Origin: Dinochytrium kinnereticum
Lineage: Eukaryota > Chytridiomycota > Chytridiomycetes > Chytridiales > Chytridiaceae
Length of the DNA stretch: 37,730 nucleotides
Reading direction: 5' to 3'
Assembly: GCA_027604005.1 (NCBI GenBank)
Contig: JADGJT010000188.1
Span: forward strand, 2,049-39,778
Numbering within the stretch: position 1 is the stretch's first letter; the number at the start of each line of letters is the position of its first letter. Below, piece by piece: positions 1 to 10,560 of this stretch. The notes below the pieces were generated by a model. That model saw only the letters and a list, made by a program, of their open reading frames with translations, did no database searches and was not told where the DNA came from. The translations under genes and the position numbers were made by a program.

Positions 1-1764
1 TCAAGGCAAGGAAACCCTTTTCATAAAGATGATATCCTACAAGCAATAATAATCAGATGAGTATCCATGATGGGGAGCAGGAGCAGGAGCAGTTGGTTGG
101 TTGGCTGGTCGCAATGAAGAAATAAATAATAATAATTACACTGAAAGCTGAAATAGGTTGCTAATAGGTGCATATTTTTATTTTATTTTCTCTTTAGGGC
201 CCGTTTGGCAACTGCAAAATCCTCGAGGTCTCTCCTGTTGCGATTGGCAGCCATTAGCGATTATGTTCACTTGGGTGTTGACGGAATGGTGGTCTACTAC
301 CACGGTTATTTCAAGGGAGGTTCCGCCCGCTTTTCCTGGCAGTTGGGGGTTTGGAGAAAGGTCGTCGCATTCTTGATCGCTCGCTACATTGTCTTTTTTT
401 CACAAAACTATCACTACCAATTGTAGGCCTTTGGACAGCTCTTTATCAGTATCAATAGATTACCCAGTTCCTTCTCATCACAGCAAAGGCTGGCCTGTTG
501 TTCGTTTTTGGGATTACAATGCGGTTTGCTCTAAAAGGGCCCGACCGTTCGCGGCAAAGCACAAAGGGCCGTCACAACGCGTCGCAGAGTCAATCCTCCA
601 TACACCCGGATGTGCAGCATGCAGATAGAGGAGGAGATGTCGGGGAGATGAGCAGATGATCCAAACAGCTTCACATGAGTCGCCTAATAACTTGGCGTAG
701 AACCCTTCATAAAAAAATATCGTAAGATTATGTACATACACAATAGGCAGCTTTCGGTTCCTATTTTTAATCTGTAGTTTTTCTGATGGTTTCGGAGCCT
801 CCTAACCCTCAGAAACCCTCAGAACGTATAGCTTTTGCATAACTTTCGGTTTGCGGTGTAAGTAATTGGGCGTAATCAAACAAATTCGTTTGGTGGAATA
901 ATAATAAATTGTACATATGTGGTGATAAGAAGGTGGGTGACACTGAGTGCATGCATGCATGCATGCAGTAATTATAAGTAGGTGGACGGATGGATGGTGG
1001 AATAATTCCATTCTGTGTGTGTGCCAATTAATTTATTTATTTATTTATTTATTCTGAATCCCTCCTCTGAAATGAAGAAGAGAGAGAGACAGAGAGAGAG
1101 AGAGCAAATGGATCGATCGATCGAGTGAGTGATCGAGAGAAATTTAAAGTTGTTGTTGTATGAATTGTCTCCCATACACACACACACACACACATTGGGT
1201 AGGTGAGGTAGTACAGACAGCATGAAGAGTATTTATTAGAATAATAAATAATACATAATAATTAAAGTTTTTGAAGATCCTTTTTCTTCTTCTTCTTTCT
1301 TCTTATTATTGATTGATTGATTGATGGATGGATGGAAGGAAGATCACTCACTCACTCACTCTTATTAATTAATTAATTATTGAATTGATTCAATTAATTT
1401 AATTAAATAAACTTGTAATAATAATAATAATAATAATAATTAGTTTATAGTGAGTGAGTATTAGTGAGCAGTGAGCGAGTGAGTGAGTAGTGAGTACTGG
1501 GAGTGGGAGCATCATCATCATCATCATCATCATCATTATTAGTGCAATGAATGAATGAATGAATGATTTATTTATTTATTTATTTATATAATTATTTATT
1601 CTACCTCTGCATCCTCTCTCTGCATCCTCTCTCTGCATCCATCCATCCATCCATCCATCCATCCATCCATCCATCCATCTACATCCTCTCTCTCTCTCTC
1701 TCTCTTTATTTCTTTCTTTCTTCTTCTTCTTCTTTAATTAATTAATTAATTCATTTCACTCACA

Positions 1765-1795
<31 letters not shown>

Positions 1796-1825
1796 ACTCA
1801 CACTCTCTCTCTTTCATTCCTTCTT

Positions 1826-1863
<38 letters not shown>

Positions 1864-1937
1864 CTGTCAAAAAATCTTCTACATACAAACACTACACTAC
1901 ACTACAGCCATACACTACACTGAACTGCACACATCCA
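1..1937. other. Non-coding region upstream of the velvet gene
   Basis: No convincing gene is seen here. The first 900 bases are ordinary mixed sequence with only short open frames and no recognisable protein. From about 945 the sequence turns into successive microsatellites, then into a CT-rich stretch (about 1,600-1,870), which probably includes the 5' leader of the velvet gene. A tctctttag acceptor-like site near 196 is followed by a 19-codon open stretch ending in a stop at about 262-264. It could be the last exon of a gene to the left, but nothing supports that. Confidence 0.6.
945..1860. repeat. Cluster of many different microsatellites
   Basis: At least a dozen distinct short tandem repeats lie one after another. 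Approximate positions are GCAT (947-967), ATTT (1029-1052), AG (1080-1104), CA (1174-1194), GATT then GATG (1309-1334), CACT (1346-1361), TTAA-like (1363-1380), AAT (1417-1441), ATC (1511-1536), AATG (1546-1567), TTTA (1567-1586), CATC (1637-1680) and three TC tracts (about 1687-1706, 1769-1795, 1827-1851). The CT-rich end runs straight into the presumed promoter or leader of the velvet gene. Confidence 0.95.
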
Positions 1938-4409
1938 ATGGCCTCCCTCCAATCATCATCCTCATCCTCATCAGCATCATCATCCCTCTCAAGATCACTT
2001 GAAACTTCAACAGGAAAAAACTCACCTGCACACTCTCACACTCACACTCACTCTCACACTCACACTCACCGCATCCCAATCCTCCCAATCCTCCCAACCA
2101 CCTCCTCCTCCTCCTCCTCCGCTCACGCAGCAGAGGAACGCAGGAGGTACTGTCTGGTCGTCAGGCAGCATCCAGAGGTTGGCAGGGCGTGTGGCTTACA
2201 CGATGGACCTTCTGTGTCCAGCAGTGTTGGAGCTGGAGGAGGAGGAGCTGCTGGAGCTGGTGGAGGCAGGCGACCTCTTGATCCTTGCGTTGTCGTGCAG
2301 CTGGGATGCGTCGATGCCGAGGGGAGGTTGGCGTTTGAGTGAGTTTTTATTATTATTATCATTATTTTTTGTTTTTTAAATTCAATGATTTTTGAACAGT
2401 TTCATAACTGTTGGTGTTGTTGGTGTTGTGATAAACCCCTTCTCAACACCCACCCATCTCCCACATAACTAACTCACTTCCCTCTCTCCCTTCCTTCCTT
2501 CCTCCCTCCCTCCCCTCCTCCCTCCCTCCCTTCCCCACTTTTAAAAAAAAAAAAAAAAAAAAGTCTACCCACCCTCGGCACCCAAGTCTCAACAATGGTC
2601 TGCCACGCCCTCCTCTACACCCCCGACGGTCGTCAAGACTGCTCTTTCATAAAGCTCACTCATCCCCCCTTCCTCCCCTCCTCCACCTCTCGCGAGCGCT
2701 TGGTCGCCGTCGCCGCCCGGCGCCAGCGGAAGCTGCACCACCATCGGCGCGGTGGGGGTCCGGGTCAGGGTCAGGGCGTTGAGAGGTTGGAGAGCAGCAG
2801 CAGCAGAAGCAGGAGGCGGAGGGTTCAGGGGGTTGATGGGGTTGATGGGGTTCAGGGGGTTCAGGGTGTTGATAGGCTTCAGAGATTGGACGGGGTCGAG
2901 AAATTCGATACGAGGAGGAGGAGTGTTGACAGGGTTGAGAGACTTGACGGGGTCGAGAAATTCGATACGAGGAGGAGGAGGAGTGTTGACAGGCTAGAGA
3001 GATTGGACGGGGTCGAGAGGGAAGGGAATGGGTGGTTTGGAGACACGGGGTCGGTGGCGACGCGTGGAAGGGGTCCAATACATGGGTGGGGAGAGGTGGT
3101 GGTGGAGGAGAGGGGTCAAGGACATGGGTGGGGAGACGCGACGGGTCAAGGACATGGAGTATGGGGAGATGCAATGTCGACGCAAGGAAGAGGGTCAGGA
3201 CATGCAGTATGGGGAGATGCAATGTCAACGCAGGGGAGAGGTTCAGGAAACGTAGTATGGGGAGACGCAATGTCGACGCAAGGAAGAGATCCAGGAAATG
3301 TAGTATGGGGAGATGCAACGTCGACGCAGCGGGGAGGTCCAGGAAATGCAGTATGGGGAGACGCAACGCCAACGCAAGGAAGAGGTTCAGGAAATGCAGT
3401 ATGGGGAGACGCAACGCCAACGCAAGGAAGAGATCCAGGAAACAAAAGTGGACACGCGACGGGTCCAGAAACCATAGACAAAGGTCCATCACAAAAGTTT
3501 CAACATCCACTAAAAAAAAATCAACAACACGCCCCAACAACCACGCCCCACCACCACCACCACCCCCTCCACCCCCACCACCCCCACCACCCCCACAACC
3601 CCCCCCCACAAACCCCCTCCCCCACCCAAACCCCGCCCCCCCCCACCTCACCAACCACCACCCCCCCAACAACCATCCACCCAACCCTCACCGGCACCCT
3701 CCTCTCCTCCTCCCACCTCCTAACAAACCTAGACGGCGAGCGAGGCGCGTATTTCGTGTTCCCAGACCTGTTTGTCAGGTGTGCGGGGGTGTTTAGGTTA
3801 AAGATCTTTTTGAGCGATTTGCGGATGGGTGGTGCGGGGGGTGTGTTTCTTGGCTGCCCCCGTCACCAAACCAACCGTCACCAAACCACCTCCTTGATCC
3901 CCTGGACTCCCTTTGACGGGTCCACAGTACCTCGCCGCGGACAAAGGGCGTCAAAGCTTCCCCCCCCTATTCCAAGCACCTCGTCTTCTGTCGTCGCGGG
4001 AGTACGCACCGCTGTGTGGGGGTGTGGGGGGGGTTTGGCGGAGCGGGGGGCGCGCGCTCGGGGGGCGGGCGGGCGGTGCCCGCGGCTGTTTGTTGGCTGC
4101 ACCCGTCACCAAACCAACCACTACCCCTCGTTTCCCTGGAATCCCTTCACCGGGTCCAAAACACCTCGACGGGGACGCGTCACCAAACCACCACCACCCC
4201 TCGTTTCCCCGGAATCCCTTCGCCGGGTCCAAAGCACTTCGACGGGGGACAAAGGCTCCCCCTCTTCTATTCCAAGCACCTCGTCTTCCGTCGTCGCGGG
4301 AGTACGCGCCTCTGTGTGGGGTTCGAGGGGGTGTTTCGCCGCGATGAGGTCGCGCGCAGGGGGGGCAGTGGAAAGGGAGTTAACGCTGTCGGAAATTGTC
4401 GCTCGATGA
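1938..4409 (+). CDS. Velvet-domain regulator with a large low-complexity insertion
   Basis: Velvet proteins are fungal transcription regulators with an NF-kappaB-like fold that link development to secondary metabolism. Model: exons 1938-2338 and 2564-4409 (phases agree), 748 residues. Exon 1 has a Ser/His-rich start, then the first velvet motifs: YCLVVRQHPEVGRACG (about 71-86) and RRPLDPCVVVQLG (about 111-123). Exon 2 continues with TMVCHALLYTPDG (about 144-156). After about 345 repetitive residues comes the velvet core, LTGTLLSSSH (509), YFVFPDLFVR and FRLKIFLSDLR (to about 554), all in one unbroken frame. The usual velvet C-terminal segment is not clear. A candidate last exon begins after an acceptor at 4697, reading RFKVFRGYQDRGVTVSFED, so the gene may be spliced near 3840 and end near 4860. 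The domain call is firm; the 3' end is not. Confidence 0.8.
2883..3020 (+). repeat. 57-60 bp coding tandem repeat, about 3 copies
   Basis: Three imperfect copies start at about 2883, 2941 and 2999. Each contains a gacggggtcgaga core, and the first two also contain attcgatacgaggagg. They lie in exon 2 of the velvet gene and encode repeats around LDGVEKFDTRRRSVD. The second copy has one extra agg, a whole-codon length change. Confidence 0.85.
3159..3446 (+). repeat. 48-bp coding minisatellite, six copies
   Basis: Six direct head-to-tail copies begin with gtatggggaga at 3159, 3207, 3255, 3303, 3351 and 3399. Degenerate partial copies lie upstream at about 3070-3158. Each copy encodes a 16-residue unit of the type VWGDAMSTQGRGSGNV. 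The exact 48-bp period keeps the velvet reading frame open. There are no spacers, so this is not a CRISPR array. Confidence 0.95.
3540..3690 (+). repeat. C-rich low-complexity tract (poly-His/Pro coding)
   Basis: A strongly strand-biased CAC/CCC stretch with almost no G on the plus strand. In the velvet frame it encodes His- and Pro-rich sequence directly ahead of the second half of the velvet domain. Confidence 0.9.
3850..4335 (+). repeat. Diverged direct duplication of about 170-240 bp
   Basis: Copy 1 (about 3852-4020) and copy 2 (about 4096-4320) share the same order of blocks: ggctgc-ccgtcaccaaacc, cgggtcca near the middle, then attccaagcacctcgtcttc and gtcgtcgcgggagtacgc near the end. 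Copy 2 also contains an internal duplication of the ctcgtttccc-ggaatccctt block. It lies just after the last clear velvet motif and may be C-terminal coding sequence or intron. Confidence 0.8.
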
Positions 4410-6827
4410 AGGGAGTTTGGCGGACGGGTTGAACTTACCACGTTCATGTTCGTCTGGAGTTTTGGCGGAAGATGAGGGGACAATGGGGAGGGGTCAACTT
4501 TACCCTTCCGTTCCTCGTCTGATGATTTCGCGGGGCGATGGTGGACGGGTGGTAGATCACGCCGTAACGAAAGACGTGGAGCCCGATGATGACGAGTATC
4601 ATCACGGTGGGTGATTTTTTTGGCGTTGGTTGGTTGAATCTATTCTCCATTACCTTTTTTTTTTTTTTTTCCTTAACGCCAATCCCACTTTTGTAGAATC
4701 GTCGAACGTTTCAAAGTGTTTCGCGGATATCAGGACAGGGGCGTCACTGTTTCTTTCGAAGATTCGGAACCGGTTGGGAGTTTTATGAGGTTGATGATGA
4801 CGAGTAGCGGCGGGTGGTCTTTATTCCCCTTTTCTTTCTTTCAAACCAGGTTTACTTTTTTGTTATGAGATTCTTTCCCTAATAAACTTTGAGGTTCTAA
4901 TCAACAATTGCAGGCGTCATCTTAGCCTCTATTTTCCCTTATTAAGGCTCTACCAACAATAATGTTCAAGCCTTTTGCAATTGATGATCAAAGGACGTAT
5001 CTTGTTTAAAGAATGTGCAAAACTCACCGTCCACCATGTCTTCACAACCATCATGAAAATAGGTCAATGTCATCAGAATGGCAGAGGACGTTTCGGGTGT
5101 ATCTGAAGATGATGGCTGTGGGGTTGACGGTGTTTTTGATCTGAACGACGAAGGGACTGTTGGACGTTGCAATCTTGGGTCGGGAGGGAGTTGTGCAAGC
5201 CTTGAGGTTGCATCGAACTCTGACCCATCTCGTTCGATGATGGCTGGCCTCCGCAGAGACCAACTCCCTGCATAGTGGTCATTCCGACTGTTGGAAATGG
5301 CAGGTGGGATGAGACACCCCCTCGCACAAGTTACCATTCAACGTAAACCATCTTGGCTGGCGGCAGTAGGAGAGCGTCCTCACTGTCATCCCCAACGGCT
5401 CTAAACAGAACCATTTCTTACTGCATTCCCCAACCTACACTTTGATGTTTGGTTGACCGCCGGTCTTTTCAAACCTCTGTCAGCGCTACCAGCCTTTCGG
5501 ACATGAATGTTGGGAGCCTTCCAAGGCGTGACAGAGAATGCGGCAGAATCCACCAAGGCTGACACTCCCGACGAGAGACGCTGTCATTAAAGATTTTACG
5601 CGTGATGGATGCCACGGAATGGACTTGGAGCTCATCCAAGGTGATTCGCATTTTAAGCATCTTTCCTCAGGTTTCTGTTTATAGTTTTTATCCTCAGGTT
5701 TTTATCTTAACAACTTGGCTCGCAAGATCATAAAGAATATCACAATCCTCATATCGAGCCCCTTCAATCTTCCATCTCTTCTTTCTCTTCACCAACCTCC
5801 TCTCAACCGAGTAAAAAAAAATAAAATACACCAAGTTCGGGATGAGCCATAGACAGAACATGAAGATGCACTGCTTGAACACCTAGCTCAGCGTCCAGAG
5901 TGTGTTGAGGAGGATGCTTGGACCTCGGAAGAAACCTCAGGAGATTCCGAGAATGTTTCATCGAACTAATGTAAGCATGTCTCCAGCGGATGGACTCGGT
6001 GAGCCGTCGTCAAGTCCTGACCACAGCACGAAGTCCCCTTCCTCTGGCCAGTTCCATCGCCGGCGTTCAATGCCCAATGCCGAGCTTTTGACCGAACCAC
6101 CTTTTGAGGTGAAAGGTACCCTCCCGTTGACGACCGTCCTTTGCCTCGAGGACATCTTTTCGGCTGATTCAATACTGCTGCTTTGGTCTCGTCAATTATT
6201 TTGTTTTTTTGGGAAAGCTGAGTTTTAATTCTTCTTTTAAAAGGCTGTGTCGAAAGCCAAACGACTCGCTGGCGACTACCGATGTGACCTGGAAAAAGTT
6301 AAACTGAAAGGAAGACAGGCATACCGTTCGTTTCCTTGCGTGCATGGGTATGGGTGAGCGAAAGGGGCACGCAAAGGCAAAAAAAAAAAAAAAGGCATAG
6401 GATAAAAGAGTAACAGAAAAGGAATCCCAATAATGTAACCCCTCTCACATAAAGCAACAGCAGAAGAGAAGAGAAGAATATTTATTGCCCGAAGGAGGGG
6501 GACGAAGGGGAAGGATGGGAAAGGTTACGCAGGCAAAGTGGAGACTGTGGCGGGCGTGTTGTTGCTGTTAAGCAGGAAGATCAATCAGCATGCGTCCTCC
6601 AAAACCCCATCGTACTGTTCACATCACAATTAACAGACGACACGAGGTTTCAAAGCACACGAAAAAAACAAAGCGTGAACAAACATTTTTTAAAAAAAAA
6701 GAAGAAGAAGAAGAGGCCGTAACAGAGCGGAAACCAGCTCAACCTAGACCCTCCCGACCACAAGAACAGATCGAATCTCTCCAACCACCTTCAATGCTTC
6801 AAATCAAGAGATCCCTCTGCCAACCAT
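4410..6827. other. Unassigned region between velvet and EMC6
   Basis: No gene is identified in 2.4 kb. Open frames (for example plus 5902-6228 and minus 4966-5337) show no family motif, and no good series of splice sites joins them. The left edge may hold the end of the velvet gene: an acceptor at 4696 followed by an open frame to about 4868. The right edge (about 6,470-6,827) should be the 3' flank of EMC6. An A15 run lies near 6381. The rest could be noncoding, a decayed gene, or an orphan gene I do not recognise. Confidence 0.5.
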
Positions 6828-7473
6828 CTAATCGTAAACATGCACCAACCCAAACACCAGCGTCCAAAAGAGCACATAACTGAACATGCTTCCAACAACC
6901 TCATGCGTCAAAACCATCCACCAGGCCGGAAGGAACTTTGCGGGCTGAAACTCTGACGACAGGACCACGAGCGCCAGCGACATGATCATGGAGGTGAGAC
7001 CATAAAATAGGAATCCGAGGATGCCTTGCAGCCCAAGAATACCGGCCGCAGCTCCAGCGACGGCGGCAAGCATGGAGCGGGAATAAGTCAGGATGCGAAG
7101 GTTGTAGGCGATGGCTGGTTTATTTCGACAAGGAAAGGTGAGGTATTAGTCCGGATGATTATTGGAGGGGTTCCCGCGTTGGTGGACCCCTGCATTCCTC
7201 TGATCCCATCCACAGAGATCCGTCCATCAATAGTGAGCAGTCCTGGGTCCAAACAGCGCATTCCATCCCTCCTCCACTCCGTCTCAAGCCAACCAACTCG
7301 TCAATGAATTCCTTCAACCCATCCAAGATCCACACTGCGTCGCCACCTTCGAACGCCGTGAGGGCGGAGGTGCAGAGGCGAGCGCAACGGGATTCAAAGA
7401 AGCGATTCTAACCTGGCTGCGAGTGCGGCTTTGGCTTGGGCGGCTGCCCGATGGGAGCTGTTGGCATGTTCAT
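6828..7473 (-). CDS. EMC6: ER membrane protein complex subunit 6
   Basis: EMC6 is a small membrane subunit of the ER membrane protein complex, which inserts and folds membrane proteins. Exons 7473-7413 and 7114-6828 (minus) join in phase to give 115 residues, against about 110 in animals. Family features are AYNLRILTYSRS just before the first membrane segment, AGAAAGILGLQG, GFLFYGLTSMIMSLALVVL (second segment), and the C-terminal SYVLFWTLVFGLVHVYD, close to the conserved YVLFWTFLYGMVHVY ending. The first exon is only 61 nt, has a Pro-rich start (MNMPTAPIGQPPKPKP), and ends in a g/gttaga donor. The 298-nt intron is long for this locus. A second ATG six bases downstream of the first could be the start instead. 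Confidence 0.9.
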
Positions 7474-7912
7474 CGTTGCTGGTTGTGGAGGGCCAAAAAC
7501 TTTCCAATTTTCCTTCTGAAGCACAAAACCCACACACACAACGAGTCGGGTCGACGCAACAAAGCGTTGGCATCAACAGCGTCCATGCCCGTCGCAATGC
7601 GGTGCGGTTGTTAAAGGAGGCTGTGGCATTGACGACCCTCTGCCTGACGTTCACTCAATCCACTCTGCATGCCTGAACATTGCCATATAAAGTTTACACC
7701 ATCTTTGGTTGACAGAAAAAAAAGGGGGATGATAATCAGAATGGGTTGAAAGAGCAGTAACATTCCTCAATAGAAGCAAAATGTGTGAACGACCAAAGCG
7801 GATAAGGAGATCAAAAAGAGAAAATGACGAAAACAAAAAAAAAACAACAGAAAATCTAAAGTCCAAAGTCCCCCCACTCCACCCATCCAAAACAAGCTTA
7901 AACAAAACCTAA
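7474..7912. other. Spacer between EMC6 and the Ariadne gene
   Basis: Both neighbours are on the minus strand, so this holds the 3' flank of the Ariadne-like gene and the promoter of EMC6. No gene or clear regulatory motif is seen. Short open frames on both strands have no family resemblance. Confidence 0.6.
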
Positions 7913-10182
7913 TCATCGCGACGACCCCCCGCCCATCCCCATCGCCTGCATGTCCTTAGGCAGTATTGACTCATTGTCAATGCTCCATGTCCACCTAACC
8001 TCTGCCAAGTCCTTCGCCGTTGCAGTCAGTAGAACCTCCCTTCTCGACCCCACATACACGCTCTTGTCGAGAACCTGCTGCTTAAGCTCAGAAATCTTGT
8101 CCGGCTCAATGGGCTTCTCAAGCAGCTCGCTGAGCTGTTCAACAGCCATCTCCAAATCCCTCTGATTGCTTTCAAAGATCTCGGTTGCGTTGTTGCGGGT
8201 GAGGTAGTAGGCAAAGCAATAGGTCCACTTCAGGGTCATGCGGGACTGAACAAGGGTTTCAACGGCCTTTTTGAGAAATTGAACCTCAATCCAAGAGAGC
8301 TCAGAGCTCTTTTGCATCTCTTCCATCTTGAGCTCAGTCTTTTGGTAGAGATCGCGGTCCAGCTTCGCAGATTGCTCGTGGTTCGCGTAGCGGTTGTAAT
8401 ACTATTTTCATGTGGATGTGAATTGAAAGTCAGAGAAGGCCAGCAAACGAAATAAAAGCAGTTTATGGTGGCGGGGAGTTATGCTTAGCTAGAGGCAAAT
8501 TTTGCAGTTAACGTACATGAAGATACCTCTCCAAGGCCTGCCTAGACTTTGCCTGTGCATCACGAGCGTCAACGCTGTTCCGCTCTTCAAATCGGTTGCA
8601 GTTATACCATTGCGTTCCATGGTCGGCCCAAGGACCGAGACATACCCAACAGAACCTAGCATAATATGTTAGAGGAGCAAAGGCAATTTTTTCTCTGAGA
8701 GAAATGTTGAATGGGAATCTAAAACAAACTTACTCATGCTTGCATTTTCGACACGTCATGTGGTTACAGCCACCGTTCTTCTCGATTGTTGACTGGCATT
8801 TCTCACACTCTTTCTACGGTTCATGAAGGGAAGAAAAAAAAAAAACATACTTCGTAAGAAAATGCATAAAAGAAGAAAAACTCCATCACGGCAAGTCTCC
8901 ATTAGAGATTTACCACCATAACCAAAAAATCAGCGCTAACACAATATCCTTTAAAATGCAGTGCCCGAAATATACAGAAATGCTAACCGTGTTCGCTGAA
9001 ATCCAATTCGCCGTCTCAGAATCATCTTCGCATTTCTTCAACCACAGTTTTACCAAGTGGCAAACGCAAGGCTGATGGTCCAGCAGACCGCATCCAAAGC
9101 AGAATTTGTGGCCGCACCTGCATTTTACCGTCGGAACAATTTCCTGTAATGCTGTCGAGGGAACTTTGCATTCAACAGCAAACTCGCTTGAAGAGAAAGA
9201 AATAAAGAAGACGATTTAGAATTATGAGAAGATTGGGGCACATTAGTAAATAGCGTAAGAAAGAAGAACTCACCAGTTTGGCGCTGGGCACCATTTGAGA
9301 GAGGCATTGTCATCGACGTATGTTCTGAGAAGGAGGGATCGGTATCTAAGTCGAAGGAAAAGAAAATGATAGTAATTTAGCAAGTCATAGCGATGATAAA
9401 AAGCGATCTGATATCATTTTTCAGCGGTAGATTTTCAACATAAACCTCAACACGAAACAAATCAAAAGATGAGGAATAAAATACATGCTTGTATTGCAAT
9501 CCCAAAAAGAGTGGAAAGCAGCACTGAAGAAAGGGCAAAGAGATCTCTCAAAGCAGCAAACTCACTTTTCATGTACTCTGGGCGGCACAACAAGCTCCAC
9601 GGTTTTTTCATCCACAATCAGCTTGCACCCAGTTCCAGGGCACTGAATTCTCCGACTCTCTCCCTCCTCCTCAATTTTCTGCACCAAGAATCTTGAATAG
9701 CAATCCCTGCAAAACCTATGCCCGCAGCTCAACGCCAAACTCTCCAGTCCGTCCTCATCATTGTAGCAAATCTCACAAGTGTATCCAGGGATGACGATGA
9801 ACTTTGGCTGCTTGGAAGCGTCCAAGATGACACCAGCAGCGGTGCACACCTCACTCGGGACATCCATATACCGTTCAATGAGCCGCTCCTTGTTCCACTT
9901 GAAGTGGCGGAGGAGAGTGGCGGCGTGTTGGTCCAGGCAGCCAAGAATACCGGCAACATGCTTGATCTCCTTCTCCTGAAAGGCGGTGATATCATCTATG
10001 GAATGGACGATAAAATCCACGTCATAAGGCTTCTTGATGTCCTTGTCGGGAATAACGGGCGGAAACCCATCTTCATCCTCATCAATGTCGTCGTCGAGTT
10101 CCTCGTCCTCATCCTCATCATCCTCCTCCATAAAGTCATCCTCATCCTCATACATATCGTCGTCGTCTTCCAGGCTGCTCAT
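7913..10182 (-). CDS. ARI1: RBR E3 ubiquitin ligase, Ariadne-1 type
   Basis: RBR ligases take ubiquitin from an E2 onto a RING2 cysteine before passing it to the substrate; Ariadne proteins work with neddylated cullin ligases. Exons (minus): 10182-9566, 9345-9274, 9186-8988, 8813-8734, 8655-8517, 8401-7913; 531 residues (human ARIH1 557). Order: very acidic N-terminus (about 5-40), UBA-like region (about 55-115), RING1 starting [10 protein letters not shown] (136), IBR with [12 protein letters not shown], then RING2 with [19 protein letters not shown], where Cys312 in GGCNHM is the expected catalytic residue. The C-terminal Ariadne domain (about 370-531), which holds the ligase inactive in relatives, is complete. 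All zinc-ligand patterns look intact. The frame stays open upstream of the ATG, but the acidic start matches the family. Confidence 0.95.
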
Positions 10183-10302
10183 TCCTGTGGAACTTGCGTG
10201 CTGGGGATGTTGGGATTGATGGGGAGGCAGCCGGGGAGATGCGATGCGCTGGGTCCGAGTGCTTGCGCCAGAATACCTCCAGAGGAGATCAGTGGTATAT
10301 TG

Positions 10303-10560
10303 ATGTCTGGGCGTGAGATGCGATGGGGGCCGTCGCCGTCGCCGTCGTTGGTATGTGCCGTTGCTGGCTGCGCGAGGGAGCCAACCGCAGTTGCAATGAA
10401 TGCAAGAATTTAAAATCCTACTTTCGAAAAATTTCAGATCCAACGACACCACACACGTCGACTCAACGGCGACCGCAAGCGCTTCACTGGTCCTGACGGG
10501 ACTCAGTTCGACTGCCTTGAGGCCTACCACTTGCTCTCTACCGTGAGCAGCGGCTTGTGA
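10303..10560 (+). CDS. Tentative small gene, 56 residues
   Basis: Not recognised. Two plus-strand exons, 10303-10350 and 10438-10560, join in phase across an 87-nt intron with a strong donor (ttg/gtatgt) and a plausible acceptor (atttcag). The product runs from MSGREMRWGPSPSPSL to a stop after HLLSTVSSGL and includes RRLNGDRKRFTGPDGTQFDC. Codons in exon 2 are C/G-rich at the third position, as in neighbouring genes, and AT-rich, 3'-flank-like DNA follows. It would be divergent from the Ariadne-like gene, 120 bp away. It may equally be an antisense artefact of the Ariadne leader, or a fragment of a longer transcript using the gtgagc donor-like site near 10543. Confidence 0.3.

Noticed and set aside
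196..264. Possible last exon of a gene to the left (19 codons after a tctctttag acceptor)
   Set aside because: Too short to identify, with no supporting homology. The following frames to 628 are also unrecognised.
3159..3446. CRISPR-like array of regular repeats
   Set aside because: The copies are directly adjacent with no spacers, are in frame with a coding exon and lie in a fungal gene. It is a coding minisatellite.
2656..3684. Long minus-strand open frame across the velvet exon
   Set aside because: It is the mirror image of low-complexity plus-strand coding sequence. It is Gly/Leu-repetitive, with no domain, and the plus strand carries the velvet motifs.
4966..5337. 123-codon minus-strand open frame as a gene
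   Set aside because: No family motif, no consistent splice partners and composition like random sequence. An overlapping plus-strand frame is equally long-lived.
5902..6228. 108-codon plus-strand open frame as a gene
   Set aside because: No recognisable domain. The Ser/Pro-rich part ends in hydrophobic sequence without a good model. Kept only as part of the unassigned region.
7026..7411. Plus-strand open frames over the EMC6 intron and exon
   Set aside because: They are antisense to a well-supported EMC6 exon and intron and show no family resemblance.
10183..10530. N-terminal extension of the Ariadne protein
   Set aside because: The frame is open but begins with a non-ATG codon, is Arg-rich and unlike the family. 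The acidic start at 10182 matches Ariadne-1.
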